64,000 bases of DNA, from the NCBI RefSeq assembly GCF_965638725.1, contig NC_134950.1, positions 143,521,636 to 143,585,635 of the forward strand. Reading direction: 5' to 3'. Below the pieces are notes generated by a model. It was not told the origin of the DNA. It was given only the letters and a program-made list of their open reading frames with translations, and searched no databases. Made by a program: the position numbers and the translations under genes. The DNA is from Aptenodytes patagonicus. Taxonomy: Eukaryota > Chordata > Aves > Sphenisciformes > Spheniscidae. This document shows positions 1 through 12,737 of the stretch, in pieces (position 1 is the stretch's first letter; every line of letters starts with the position of its first letter).

Positions 1-1601
1 ATGAAATATTGTTACGGATCTTTGCAATTTCTATCTTCCAGCAGAGGACGCCGAGACTGAATTTATTTGTCTGTGACTTCTGGGGTTTTTCTATGCCAGC
101 CACGCGAGGATGAGCAATGCTGCTCCTCGGCCACAATCTGTCACTGCTTTGACTGGAAGTGCAGGTTCATTCTTGGGCCGAGGCACTGACCCGTCTCCAT
201 CACTGACACAAGCGGTAGGAGCCTGGTTCCGCGGGCGCAGGTGAACTTTGCCACCTTCTCCCCTGTATCTGGGATTTATTGGAGGAATGGTACTTGCCCA
301 TGTCCTGGATTCCAGCTAGTCGATGATGCTGCCGGTTGCAAATCTTATTTCTACAGTGCTGATGGGTTCCTTTTCCGTAGATTACAAAGGGCATTTTTAT
401 TATCCAAATTGCATGAGCTAGCAATACAATTCACTGGAATATAGTACCTCTATAAATATTTCATAGAAAGATGCCAAGTACTATAAATTGTTTCATACAG
501 CCACTCCCGAACGCCACTGAAGCATGGTGCGCACCAGAGGCATTGCAAGGCCTGTGGTCCAAAGTCTAGAAGGAAGGGCTGTCTGTCCCATCTGTTGGCA
601 AGGAGAAGAAAATACACTTAAAACCTTGCTCGGACAAGGTATTCACCAGCACACCACCCCAAGGCTCTGTGACAGCTCTGAATTTTCACCGAACGCAATC
701 TGGGCAGAATGTCATGAAATAAGTAGGAAAAAACCTTCATATCTACGGCAGAGACTATGAGTCTAGCGACAAGCCCCATTCCTTGGGCTCAGGAAGCCTT
801 CTCCTCCGTGCTGAAGGAGGCCAACCAGGGATGGCACAGGGCAGGGGAGCGGTGCGTGCTGCAGGATGCCCAGAGAGCAGCTGTACCAAGTGCCTCTTAA
901 CACCCTCCGCAGCCTCTTACGTCTGTTTATCCCCACCCCTTACCATGCTCTCCAGGGGTGATCTCTGTGCCTGCCCCCTCTCCCCCTTCTAAGCAGATGT
1001 GCTTTCTACGCAGCAGGTGTTGGTACTTGCTCTGAGGTAAGTAATAGATCTTTCCACTGGCACAGGGAGAATCATTTCTAAAAAAAAAATAACCAGCCTG
1101 TTTTGGGGCTTATTGCCAATGTTCATTAAAAAGTTCGGGTTTTATTTAAAGACGTGGCATTTTAAGGCCATTCTGTTTAAAAAGTTGGTGTTACAGGCCT
1201 TATGCAGTGCCCTGAGGCTGAAAAAAACAGGCTGGAAATGCTTTGATCTCCAACCTGTAAATGCCTGAGGAGAGGCAGCAATAGCACACCAGGTCCTGAG
1301 CTGATGGACGAACAGTTCACAGGAAACCAACATCTGAGCAGCCTGGCCACAGCAAAGAGTTTGAGTAATTTCCAGAAAGGCTCACTTGCAGTCCAGGACA
1401 GACAGATGGTACAAAGTTTCCTTTCTAATCCCCTCTGTGGCATGTTAAAAATAAGTCAGAAAAGCCACACAGATCCCTTGGAGCGACGTCAGAGGCCCCT
1501 GCTCATTTGGACGGAGGAGACCTTTTGTGCAGAGCCCAGTGCAGTGGGTCCCGAGTTTCCTGAAGCTTCAGACATTGCAGTAAAATAGCATCAATTTTAA
1601 T

Positions 1602-1639
1602 AACCTTAACCAGGTTTGCAAACCTTAAGCAGGTTTGCT
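1602..1639. repeat. 19-bp tandem duplication
   Basis: AACCTTAACCAGGTTTGCA is followed directly by AACCTTAAGCAGGTTTGCT, differing at two positions. It is a local tandem duplication in intergenic DNA. Confidence 0.8.
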
Positions 1640-2917
1640 TACCTGCAAAGGGGCAGAGCTAAGGACTGTCTTTTTTCCAAGCCAGTCTTTGTTTTTTGAG
1701 CTGAAAAGCAAACAGTCCTGGTAAAGAAATGCCACCTTGGGACAGGAAAAACCATAGTCAGAACAAACGCAGTTGGAACTGGATTTGGTTTGATGCAATT
1801 TTCTGTTTCTTCCAGTTTTTTCCCCGCCAAGGGAAAGGTAAAGGCTAGCTGTGGGCACACCACCGCAGACAGGAGATGCTTTGCTGGTGTGTTACACGGG
1901 GAAGAAGTGAACCCTTTGCAGTCCAAACCTCAGCCTCCTGAGGGCAATGGGCAAATCCCTGCAGGATAATGTTAGGATTTCCCTCAGCGGCTTTCTGTGC
2001 CATGCCAGAAGTGCCCTTCCTCACCATGCAGAGGATGGAGGTGGCTGCCCCGAGCCCTCTGAAGCTGGTCGCACTGCCCAGGGAGGTGCTGGGAGCGGGG
2101 ACCACAGGGAATGGCCCTGAAGATGGGTCTCCCTTTCCCGTATGGGGACGGTCCCCGGCTCCCACCAGCACAAGCACTCCTTTGGGCCACGGAGGATGTT
2201 GCAAGGGTGTGAAATCCAGTGATACCTGATTTAGAAAGAAACCAGATGAAAGCCAGAGCATGTGGTCTAGCTTTTAATCATGGCTACGCATCATGCCTTA
2301 TGTTCCCAAAACATCTGTGCTACAGCAATACGCTGTTAAGCATCACAGCTATTGGAAAATAGCAATTGAATCCCACAGGTAGCACTGATATTTCATGTTT
2401 ATAGCTCTCCCCAGCTCCCTTCAGGCAGGGAACAAAGTTTTGCTCTTACAAATAACTACGCCGTAACTAATTACATAGTGATCAGTTTGTTTTAATAGAA
2501 AGGGTTATGTGGCAACGATGAGACCCAGAAGTGATTATAAATCACACATAAGATTCATGTGACACATGCAAAGAGCTGCACAGATACCTTGCTACATATA
2601 TTATGTTCAGGAGTAAGCAATAACATTATTCATTTTCTAAGCCTTTTTCTTTTTTTCTGGAGTATAGCCCAGGCATTTTCACATTTCTAATGTCTTAGTT
2701 ACTTATAGGAACTTTTTTATAGTGGTCTTAAGAACCCTTGCCATCAGTTTTTGTAATTATTCCTGAACTTGAAAAGAAATAGCTACAACTTTTAACTCAT
2801 CAAGAACTTCTTACGGGAATAAAGAGCTGAATTAAGCAGAGTGAAATACGAAGAACAGCAAAGCTGATCATCTGGGATTCCCATACCAGAGAGTAATTTC
2901 AACTTCGTAGAGTTAAA

Positions 2918-2936
2918 CACCACCACCACCACCACC
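2918..2936. repeat. (CAC)6 trinucleotide microsatellite
   Basis: Six perfect CAC units, in intergenic DNA. Confidence 0.9.
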
Positions 2937-5900
2937 CCAACTTGATAGGAATAACCAAGAAAACAAGCTGGGTCAAGATGTAGTTACTTACCTGGAAATT
3001 CATGCCACAGCTTAACTATCACAATTCACAGAAAGTTAGCAAAGCAGGTTTTCTCCTGCAAAATTTGGGATTTGCTCTCAGAAGCCCCTTTGACTCCCTG
3101 GTCACCTGTGAGCTAAAAAGATTTGTTGCAGGTAAGAGCAGAAGAGACAGCAGCTCCAGCCCGCATGCGACCTGCTCTGCCTGGATTGCGCCAGAGGAAA
3201 AGCACTGTACTTCACAGCGGGAGTCAAGAACAACTGACTTCAAGGTAGGATCAATTTCTTAACTTGCACTTGGCATTTGAAGACACTCGGGGGTTTAAAG
3301 GACCTTCTGCACATCTCCCAGATCTCCCTTCCAGTTCTCTAGATGTTTTCTCAGGAGCTGCTCTACTTTCCCTTCCTTTGAGACTGATTTTTACGTGGAC
3401 TTTTAGACTCCAGTTTTTAAGATGGGGGGAATTATATTTTGGCCTATAAACTTGCTGAATATTGGTTTCAAAATAACTATCCACATCATAGGATGTCAAT
3501 AACATCTAAACAGCTTTTACAGGATTGCCTCTAACTCCAAGTACCCCCTTGGCATTCCAGGTCAATATTCCTTGCTTGTGTTGTCTCACTGTATAGCTTT
3601 TAGTGAGCTTTTATTGTGATATCTAATAAAATCCCTACCACAGTTCGGGATTAGGGATCAAATTAGTAAATTCCTATAACATGTCCCCTGGCATCTCGCT
3701 GCTGTTTGGGTTTTTTTTTTGATTCTGAAAGCCATTAGCCAGTCTTTAAATCACTGCCAGTCAGCACAGAAGTCCATACACCCTCAGCCTGGCTGCTCTT
3801 AATGCATGGAGGCTACAGAAGATGTTTATGAATAGCCAGGAGGGCACTTCTTGCTTTGGGAGCCAGCTGTGGCTTTGCAGAGCCACTGTGAACAGAGAAG
3901 AAGAAGAGAAAATGGAGAAGCTAATTCCATCTGATTTACTTGTCCTGGAGCATCTCCACTTGGTGGGCTGCCGTTTCTGGACTAACACACACATCACTCT
4001 GGGAAAGCACAGGGCTTCAGGTATGTCCTGAATCATGACAACCAGAAGAGGCTGCTGATGGATCTGAATAGTTAGGGATGGGGCCGTGCAGCTGCCTTCT
4101 TTGCTCCTTCAGCACAGGACTTCAACGCTCATAAACCAAAAGGGGTATTTCTCCATGATGCTCTGAAACCTGTTTGACCACTGTGTCAGGGATGCCTTGT
4201 GCCTCTGCTCCAGGGCTTAAATCCTGTGATATCAAAATAGCTTTAGTCTGGCAGAGTCTCTCTTTTTGGTGTGGATATGGTATTTTTTTGAAAGGCCAAT
4301 CTATCATGCTTGAGATGTGTCATTTTTTTAGAGCTGTTTTCAAAACTATGCCTAAGCAAATACTGCAATAATCTATTTATTGTAGCAATGTGATCAGACA
4401 CACTTCATGCTTTGATGCAATAGATGCACACTTCATGCAATAGAGCAGGGTACAGACTTCATGCAGTGTCATCATACCCATACTGATCATGTGCCCACAA
4501 GGAACAGGTACGTGTTTGTGCCTCACTATACACTGCCATGCCGTTCCTGCAGCAGATTTTGCCTCAGGTAGTGGACTAGCAAGGGAGGACCTCATCCACA
4601 GCCATTCAGGAGAAGGTAAAGTCCCAGAATTCATATCCCTCTTGTCCAAAGACACAGATTATAGGGAAAATGTGGGTAGGTCTTATTGTTAGAAAGTGTC
4701 ACGCTGTTCTCCGAGCATCTGATTGTGACCAGAGTGCATGAGCTGACGGGCTGGAGCAGTGGCTCTGGATGAGGAACACTGGATCCTCCAAAGGACCTGC
4801 AATAGGTGGTTGCTCGTGTCCTCTATGGTCCTAGCTCCTTCTCTAGCCTCTTCTTCACTCCTTCTCTGCAAAAAGAAACTGTCATACCACAAAGACTCTT
4901 TTTTTCCTTTTCCCGTCATCTTTGTTTTCCTTTGTGATACTGCTGAGAGGTCACTCAAATTGTAATCTCATGTACCAGAGGTTTGGTCAGTGATTTTTTT
5001 TGTGTTGGGGGCTTTTTTTGGCATAAGATCAAGGAGATGGGAAACAGAACAAGTCATTACTACATAAACTCCAGTCTCCATAGCAACAATGAAAAGTGTT
5101 TTCCTTCCTCAGTTTTACAATTCCAAGCCTATAGTCTCACCTGAGGCCCGGCGAGAGGTTAAAATGTTTCCTAACTTACTTGCTCATTGCAGAGTTTTAA
5201 AAGCAGGTTACTGGGGTGAGTAGCACGGGCCAAGTGAGACCTGAGCAGCTTTCCTGAACTCCGGGAGGTGAGACAGGGGCTTGGGAAGGGCAGGTGGGAA
5301 ATAGCATTTTCACCTCTGTAGGACTTGTATGCGGTAAAGCACACTCCTGTGGCACAAATCACCTAGGGCAAAGGAAGTGATGAAGAAGAGAAAACATAAC
5401 ATTATACAGCGCCACTCTTCCTCAGACTGACTGTCCCACCACGGTGGGATCAGGAAGGCAACACTGTACTAACTCCCTGAGAATATGGGGCCGCATTGCT
5501 GTATTTGCACTGAAATCAAAGCAACTGCCTTGTCCCAAGTTACTGCTGCGAACCTGCCGCAGCTATGCAGAGTGCATGCTGCACGCAGGTAATGCTGCAC
5601 TCCCGAGCTCAGGGAAGCCGAGAGCCATCGCCAACCGCCGTCTCCTGCAGCTATGCAGTTTTCATACTTCGTGTGTGTTCATGAAATGCTAAAATTGCTG
5701 AACGCTCAGGAGAAAAATTCAAGGAATCTGTGACGGACAAATTGAATTCCCCAGGACAGACTGGAGAATTTTGAGCCTGAGGAAGACTGGACCCCACAGT
5801 CCCGGTCAACCTCTGTGGTGCGACCTCTGCCGTGGCTTTGGCACTCTGCGTGATGGATTAGTGCTTGGCAGAGGCCCCTCTGGAGGAAAATACCTTAAAG

Positions 5901-8900
5901 TAGCGAGAGGTGCTTGGAAGACCTCTCTATGTGTTTGTAAAGCCAGTTCTTCCTAAATCTTCTTCTCTTCCCTGCCTGCCAGCCTCCCGGGCAGGGGCTG
6001 CCGGCGAGCAGCAGGCAGGGGCTGCAGATGTGCAGTTGTATGTGCCATGCTCCTGCCCGCGCTGCTGCAGCAACACGTGTTAGTCACATGTCATTAAGGC
6101 ATCCGAGTCATTTGCATAAAAGGTGTCGATTCCTTCTCTCTCACAATCTGAGCAAAGTCCCACCGCGTGAAATCAGCAATTAACAGCGCAACAAGAAGAC
6201 AACACAATCAGGCTGGAATACAGACACATCCGAACAAACCTTATTGTACCTCAATGCACATGAAAAATGCACTTGATTTCTTTTCCAAGCTGATCTTCCA
6301 ATTGACAATGTTAATTTGGAATAGCTGAATTGGACAGGAATGGCATATTTAACTCAAAATTAAAAACAAAACTGAAGAGTTGAGTTTCATCGTTTCCCCA
6401 AATGAGTTGTCCTTTTCACTGCACCTGAGGGACAGATCCAGCAGAATTCTGGGAGCACTGTGCAATACCATCTGAAGTTGATGAGGTTTTCCAGTGGTAA
6501 AGGATTACAAGATTTTGCCCCAACAGGCTAAGAAACTGCCATTTTAAGGTATTTAGGTCACGTCCATTTCCCACCACCCAGTAGCATGTGCTCACATTAT
6601 AAAATTAAATAGAAAGAAATAGAAAATCTCAAATCAGTTCTAACTGGGTCTTTGATTAACAGGATATTTTCTTCAGCTTTGAAAAGTTCTTTTAACTTAT
6701 CAGATCATAATCAAAGGTGACTTCACTGATGACAACATGATATTGTTAACCTGTACTCAAGTAGTAGAGGGGATGTACAAGGAGGGAATCCCTCTGTGAG
6801 TAGGAAACATGGACTGTGATCACCTGAGGTCCGCAGCTCCTTACTGCCTCTCTATAGCACCCAAAAAGGGAAAATTCAGACTCTTTTAGCAGCCCTCTTC
6901 AACCCCAGCCAGGCCACATGCCTAGGAGCGGATGCTGGCAGACAGCGTGCCTTGGGTTTGGCCACAGTTTAAACCCCACTCTGGTTGGCAGAGCCCGTTG
7001 GAAGGATCTACCACGGTCCGTCATCCGCTTGGGTTACTCACCGATTCCTGACTGCACCATCCTGGTTTTGATATGGGTCTCTTGTACAAGGGAAGAGCAT
7101 GGCCAGTTTCCACTGCTCTGGTGGACCTTCTATGCTATAGATTCTGTACATTATTCCACCAGAGTAAAGCTAAGTGATATCCTGCCTTTGGTACAACCCC
7201 AACAGAGTACTGCCAGCTTACTTTCTGCTACATATTTTACTGGGTTTGCTGTTAACCTCTCAGGATAAACATATACCACTATTTTAGATTCTGTACTAGC
7301 TGTTTTTCCAGTCAAAACCAGAAATAGTACCCTTTTTGGAAAAAATGGTAAATATGTTAGCTCACTTAACGGATGATTTAGATTTCACTTCATCCCTCTA
7401 GGAGTGTAACTGACATAAAACAGAAGGCTCATCTGTGCTGGAAATGGTGTTGCAAACGGTGGTATTTCAACAAACTACTTACTGAGGGCCTTACAGTAGT
7501 AATATGCACTTGTCTTGATGTTTCTCAGCATTTATAACAAGTTCACAGATACTCAGTAACTAAAGGTCATTTTATTAAATAAGGATTCTTGTTTTATAGT
7601 CTCAAGCGCATGCTTTAAAATTGGTAGAGAGCAGATTAAACACTGAACTCTCCAGACACACATATCCGTTGTGTAGGGTCATATATCACATAAATGGGCT
7701 TGTTGAAACACCTGACATTTACTCATAACACACACTGCTACAAGTGGCAAAACCATTCAGTTCCCAGTCATTTATACATTGAATTTATACCTTGACTTAT
7801 AGCTCTCAATTTCGATGAACAAAGAATACTTTGTATTATACTTATATAACGGTTGCATCCAAATAAAACTAAATTCTGTGATCTTCATGTGCCTTGATTG
7901 GTAGACACAAACCACTGGAAAAGCTGGAAGGACTCAGCACTGTCGAGTCTGTTCCCAGGGTAGAGCTGTGGCCACTGAAACTGCTGAAAATGTTCCTACC
8001 AAAGCCAGTGGTTTTGCAGCAGGTATGTAACCTCCATGAACAAGAGCAGATCATTTACAAATGCAATTATTGTCACTTCTAAAATCAGCCATTCGATTTG
8101 CATCAGTCTTTACAGTGAACTTCCTGATGTGGTTCAAAGGGGAAGACTTCCCAGTACCACCATTCCTCACTGTGAGGGTCTTGGGTACCAAACGCGGGCA
8201 GACGCACCAAGTCCGGTCCAGCACCAGGACACAGCTCGGTAGGAGGTGGGTCAGGCAGTTCTGTTATCAAACAAGCCCCGCAAAACCTTTGTTGCCGCAT
8301 CTATACCCTCCAGCAGGAAGGATTTACCTTGAAACCCTTTCCAAGAGGTCTGAAAATCAACAGTTACGCAGGACGGCATGTAGAGACATCTTTTGCCCTA
8401 GAATGGGAGGTGCCTTTTACAGTGATTCAGCTTTCACCCTTCCTCAAAGGTACGTGGACCCTCTGCATTCACACTTGGAGTACATCAGTCTGCCGAGAGA
8501 TTCAGCCCTCCCTCTGCTGTTAGTTTGGCTATAGAGAGTAAAAATTAAAAGAGATAACAGGCAGGGAAAGGCATGGTATTGCTCCTTCACTAATTGTTCA
8601 ATATTTTTACCTAGAAGCCAATAAAAACTTGGCTACTGGCTCATCGGTGAATAACCAGCCTCTCATAAATACATATCCATGACAAAGAAACAGAAAGTCC
8701 ACTAATAATTCAAAAAGATTAAAGTAAGTCCAAATAGCTGAGAAATTAAACTCCTTCATAAATCCTACCTTCAATATGTTAAATTATTAATTTATTTTTA
8801 AGTAAGAAACATCACATTCTAATAGCTCTTGCTGGACAGCCAGTTAAAAAAGCATAAATTCACATCACAGAAATAATAAAACACCAGAAGAATGACATTT

Positions 8901-10180
8901 ATAGTTGTTCTTTTTAAGATGTGTAACTTTGTATTTTGCATATCTAAACTGGTAATTTTTAATGAGACAGAGTTCTGAAGATTGTTTGCTTGTTGATAAG
9001 ACTTCAGCTCGTGCCTTTTCCAGCTATCTAAAACTTCAGCTCCCTCCAACTCCTACCAGCTGCCAGGCACTCACATAAAGTGCTACCACAGATAAGGTTT
9101 AGTCAGATTAACCAGTGAATTTTATCACTCTCTTTCAGTTCTAGAAGAGCCAAATGGATTCAAGATCAACAAATTACAAAAGATCTTTCTTAATGGATAA
9201 GCTGAATGGAGAGAGGTCTTTTAAGGGTAGTAGGAGCTTTTCAGTGTTCAGCTGTGTAACAGCAATCCACACCAACGCACATAGAACAGAGCTTAAAACT
9301 TTGTACTCATTTCTAAAGTGATCATTTTTCTATATTTTTCATTATAAGGTGATTAGTACCTTTTATCTAAGCAACTCTCTTGCTGTTTGAATTAGCACAC
9401 TGCTGGTAGTTTTGAAGTAATTTTGATGGATGCTTTCCTTTGTTCATTATCCATCAAACCCTGTGTAAATTCCCCACAAGAAGTATCCTATACCTTAAAA
9501 AAATAAATTGAAATCTGTCACTCTACCTTTCTGTGGACAGCATGAGAAGCCCATTGTCTTCCTCAACTTAACTGTCATTAACCACACTTGTAAATCAAAG
9601 AATTTCACTAATGCATGGTGGTGTTGGCATTGCAAAGCTTCTATGGGGCCACCCGTGCTCGCCACTCGCGTAAGCGCTGCTCGGATCAGAGCATGCCTTA
9701 CTATTAGCACTGGCTGCCTTAAAGCCAGCAGTCCTTGAAGGCATTTCATTCCTGTTGTGGAATTTTGGCTTTTGTAAGAGTTGTTTTAAACAAGAATACA
9801 AACATTGTACAAAATATGAGTTACCGTTGGGAATGAAAGAAAAAAGTTGTCGGATTTACTAGAAAAGGGACCGTGGATGTAAAGACGTTTACCCTCACCT
9901 CCAGCTCACTTTAGGTCTCATCATAAGCTTAAATTTTTCATACCAAATAGCAATTTTTCATTATAAATTAATTTAGCCTCTAGAAATGTGCATTATCTAG
10001 GTACATACATGAGTAGACAGATGCAAAACAAGTATTCCAACTAGTTTCATTGAACTAACAAGTTTCATTAAATGTGTTGGAAAACGTAACTGTGCTCTAA
10101 ATTGCAGCATTCGAAATAAATTTGAAGCAACTTGGATATTGACTGGAAAGTAGGCACACGTGTACTAGCCATCAAGCAGT

Positions 10181-10774
10181 TGTGCTGGTTTTGGCTGGGA
10201 TAGAGTTAAATTTCTTCATAGTAGCTGGTACAGTGCTGTGTTTTGGATTTGTGCTGAAAACGGTGTTGATAACACAGGGATGTTTTCGTTGCTGCTGAGC
10301 AGTGCTGACACAGAGTCAAGGCCTTTTCTGCTTCTCACCCCACCCCACCAGCGAGCAGGCTGGGGGTGCACAAGAAGCTGGGAAGGGACACAGCTGGGAC
10401 AGCTGACCCCAACTGACCAAAGGGATATTCCACACCATATGACGTCATGCTCAGCATATAAAGCTGGGGGAAGAAGAAGGAAGGGGGACACGTTCGGAGT
10501 GATAGCATTTGTCTTCCCAAGTAACCGTTACGCGTGATGGAGCCCTGCTTTCCTGGAGATGGCTGAACACCTGCCTGCCCATGGGAAGGAGTGAATGCAT
10601 TCCTTGTTTTGCTTTGCTTGCGTGCGCGGCTTTTGCTTTATCTATTAAACTGTCTTTATCTCAACCCACGAGTTTTCTCTTTTACCCTTCCGACTCTCTC
10701 CCCCATCCCACCATGGGGGGAGTGAGCGAGCGGCTGTGTGGGGCTTAGTTGCCGGCTGGGGTTAAACCACGTCA
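10181..10774 (+). mobile_element. Solo LTR of an avian endogenous retrovirus, plus orientation
   Basis: This 594-bp block begins TGTGCTGGTTTTGGCTGGGA and ends GGTTAAACCACGTCA, giving TG...CA ends typical of an LTR. Orientation comes from internal signals: a perfect CRE TGACGTCA (10440-10447), a TATAAA box (10457-10462) and an ATTAAA polyadenylation signal (10644-10649). U3, R and U5 therefore read left to right. The bases just outside (GCAGT left, GGAGT right) match at 4 of 5 positions, compatible with a decayed 5-bp target duplication. No gag, pol or env sequence is next to it, so it is a recombined solo LTR. A second copy of the same family lies at 52769-53326 in reverse orientation. The short ORFs inside it are LTR sequence, not genes. 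Family recognition is from memory of a common bird LTR. Confidence 0.85.
10440..10462 (+). promoter_or_regulatory. CRE and TATA box in the U3 of the plus-strand LTR
   Basis: A palindromic cAMP-response element (TGACGTCA, 10440-10447) is followed nine bases later by a TATAAA box (10457-10462). This is the core-promoter arrangement of the LTR, and both motifs are intact. Transcription would run rightward, toward the 3' end of SDHAF3 and antisense to it. In the sister LTR the CRE has decayed to TGATGTCA (minus-strand reading). Confidence 0.6.
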
Positions 10775-12349
10775 GGAGTGGAAACAAACTCTGTAGTCAA
10801 CACCCAAACATTGCTTTTGGTATTAAAACTGAGTAGATCTAGTGATGCAAAGTACTGGTTACTGTACATTTGATGGAAGTGCAACAGAATACATCCTTAT
10901 GCCCTAAACTCTGGAGTTGGATTAGATTTTTACAGACTTTGAAGTTTAAAAAGAAAAAAGCTTTAGGTACGTGTGAACGGTAGTATCAGAGACAATTTTC
11001 AAGCTTCTTGCATGCACACCCCACCCGCTTCCCACTCATGCTGGGGCAAGACCTAGGTACATAGCAAGCCATAAGGGAGCTGCCATTCTCTCCAACCATG
11101 CCCTTGAAGCACCAAGAACCAGGACTGGTGAACCTCAGCCCCGCAGCCTGGATGTCACCTCTGCCCTTCGATCCTGTTTGGATTAGGCCCTTGAGGCTAA
11201 AGGGTGTTCCTACAGCACAAGCGACAGAGGCTAGGGCTGCCAGGGGAAGATGCAGCAAAGCAACCGTAAGTGTTCCTTACACAGGAGTCTTGCAATTGAA
11301 CTTTTAATAGAAATGAGCAACCTGCAACCTAAAATCCTAGCAAAGAACTGGGAAGAGAGGTATGAGAGAGAGAAGCAGGCTGCTCCCCAAATTGCCCACT
11401 AGGATCCAGGAGCGTAGCTTTGGCAAACAGCATGGTGTTACAACACGAGACGGATGGAAATGTGCTTACTTGTCAAAGCTGTTATCCCCCAAGAGGAAAG
11501 AAATTATGTTGTCTTGAACACGCTGTAGGTAACAGACAGGGAAAGGTCCAGAAATAGAACAAAACTAATAATATAAAACTAGGTTTGGAACACGAAATGA
11601 AAGCTGTCTTTTGCACAAAAAGGGGCGTCTTTTTTCTTAACAGATTAAAAAAACAGAACTTTTTTTAGTCTCAATAGTATGAATATTACAATAGGCATGC
11701 ATTGTCCTGATGAAGACTTAACGTATTACAAATAAATTACTAATGTTTGTCATAGAGTATTATCAACAGGATAATTACTGTGATTGAGGAGTTTACAAAT
11801 TCTGGTCTATGTAAAATATTGAATAATATGGGATACTGAGCTTTTAAAGAGCCTTTGAATTCCAACTACAGCACAACCAACTCATGAATGGTTTTTAAAA
11901 ATTTTAGATACTAACAATCATCTGAGTTTAGCTTTGAAAAAAATGCAGAATTTTCTCCATAAGCCAGTGGTTCCTTCAAGGTCAATTTAATAATGAACTA
12001 CATCTTTTATTTTAAAGTACATTTCACAATAAAGCTCAAGAAGAAAACCAACCTTCAATTTCAACAGCAGTTTTTTCTAATACTGCTCATTTCTTTCCGT
12101 TGAAAGGAACACACTCTAGTACCATACCTTTGTTCTTTGTCTACTGAATCCACATCAGAAAACAAATGCTAATTGCATCTTTTCCATTAAGGCAGAGGAT
12201 GATATACAAACAGAAAGATGTTTTACCCTATGGGTGCCAAGATAAAAAAAAAACCACAGCTTTCTTTGAAAAATGTCAATTTACTTTTACCGAATTCTTT
12301 AAGTCTCCACCTTCCATTAGGAGAAAAAAATATTGCAATTAACATAAAA
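10775..12349. other. AT-rich spacer between the plus-strand LTR and the SDHAF3 3' end
   Basis: I see no gene, repeat family or strong motif in this stretch. It would be read by any antisense transcript starting from the LTR at 10181-10774. Confidence 0.55.
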
Positions 12350-12533
12350 TTGTTGTGATTATTCCATTGTAACATTTATTCTTGCATAGAAAGCCAAATA
12401 ACCAGAGACATCTGTTTCAGACAAGTTATGGCATCAGCAGCGCCCATTATTCCACAGAAACAACATTCGAGTCCAACTGGAAAAGGAAGTTTCAAAATGC
12501 TTCCGTATGCATTAAAACAATTTTTAAAACCTT
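12350..12533 (-). other. SDHAF3: SDHAF3 3' UTR (inferred)
   Basis: This is the stretch between the stop codon and the expected cleavage region after the AATAAA hexamer. It is AT-rich with no further coding potential. The extent is an inference from the polyadenylation signal; the true end could lie further left. Confidence 0.5.
12375..12380 (-). terminator. SDHAF3: SDHAF3 polyadenylation signal AATAAA
   Basis: On the minus strand a canonical AATAAA hexamer lies about 154 nt past the SDHAF3 stop codon. It is followed by AT- and T-rich sequence in which cleavage could occur, near 12350-12360. This implies a short 3' UTR of roughly 170-185 nt. It is the first canonical hexamer downstream of the stop. 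Use of further downstream signals cannot be excluded without transcript ends. Confidence 0.6.
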
Positions 12534-12737
12534 TTAGTTTTTGTGTTCCGAGTCTTTAGAAATGGTGATTTTTTTATTAGGTTTGGTAGCCTCATCCATC
12601 AGTTCCTTCAGCTGCCCAATCTGTTCATCACGGAAGTCATTAAGTTTTTCTTCTGTGAGCTGGATTCCATATACAGCCTTTTCTCTCAAGTTTTGTTTGT
12701 CCTCATTAATTTGTTGCTGTATCAGTGCTGCATAGTT
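12534..12737 (-). CDS. SDHAF3: SDHAF3 exon 2 (terminal coding exon with stop)
   Basis: This exon encodes residues 55-121 plus TAA. It begins [15 protein letters not shown] and includes the family's best conserved C-terminal block, [19 protein letters not shown] (about residues 86-104), followed by TKPN. The full protein is 121 residues; human SDHAF3 is about 125 from memory. The acceptor is a textbook one: a pyrimidine run ending in CATTAG directly before the exon, with a plausible branch-point adenine about 23 nt upstream. Joining exon 1 ...FLREWE to NYAALIQQQ aligns with the mammalian protein without a gap, which fixes the junction. The last dozen residues are lysine-rich and differ from the mammalian tail, as expected for the least constrained part. 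The stop at 12534-12536 is followed by a 3' UTR. Confidence 0.95.
   Translation of the reverse strand, partial: NYAALIQQQINEDKQNLREKAVYGIQLTEEKLNDFRDEQIGQLKELMDEATKPNKKITISKDSEHKN

Larger units (their letters stand above)
1..10180. other. Intergenic DNA downstream of SDHAF3; no gene recognised
   Basis: The reading frames here are short and none resembles a known family. The longest (138 codons, minus, 1845-2261) lies in a GC-richer patch and has no recognisable domain. Short simple repeats are listed separately. In other vertebrates this side of SDHAF3 leads toward TAC1 across a gene desert rich in conserved regulatory DNA. Segments with suggestive transcription-factor motifs (5074-5087, 6060-6330, 6560-6740) are given as findings only, since conservation cannot be tested here. 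Confidence 0.6.

Noticed and set aside
8061..8534. 157-codon plus-strand ORF, the longest in the window
   Set aside because: No recognisable domain, two other overlapping frames are also open, and no splice or promoter context was seen. A frame of this length is compatible with chance in a GC-richer patch.
10216..10491. 91-codon minus-strand ORF (and 99-codon plus-strand ORF) as a protein gene
   Set aside because: They lie wholly or mostly inside the solo LTR and are chance frames in LTR sequence.
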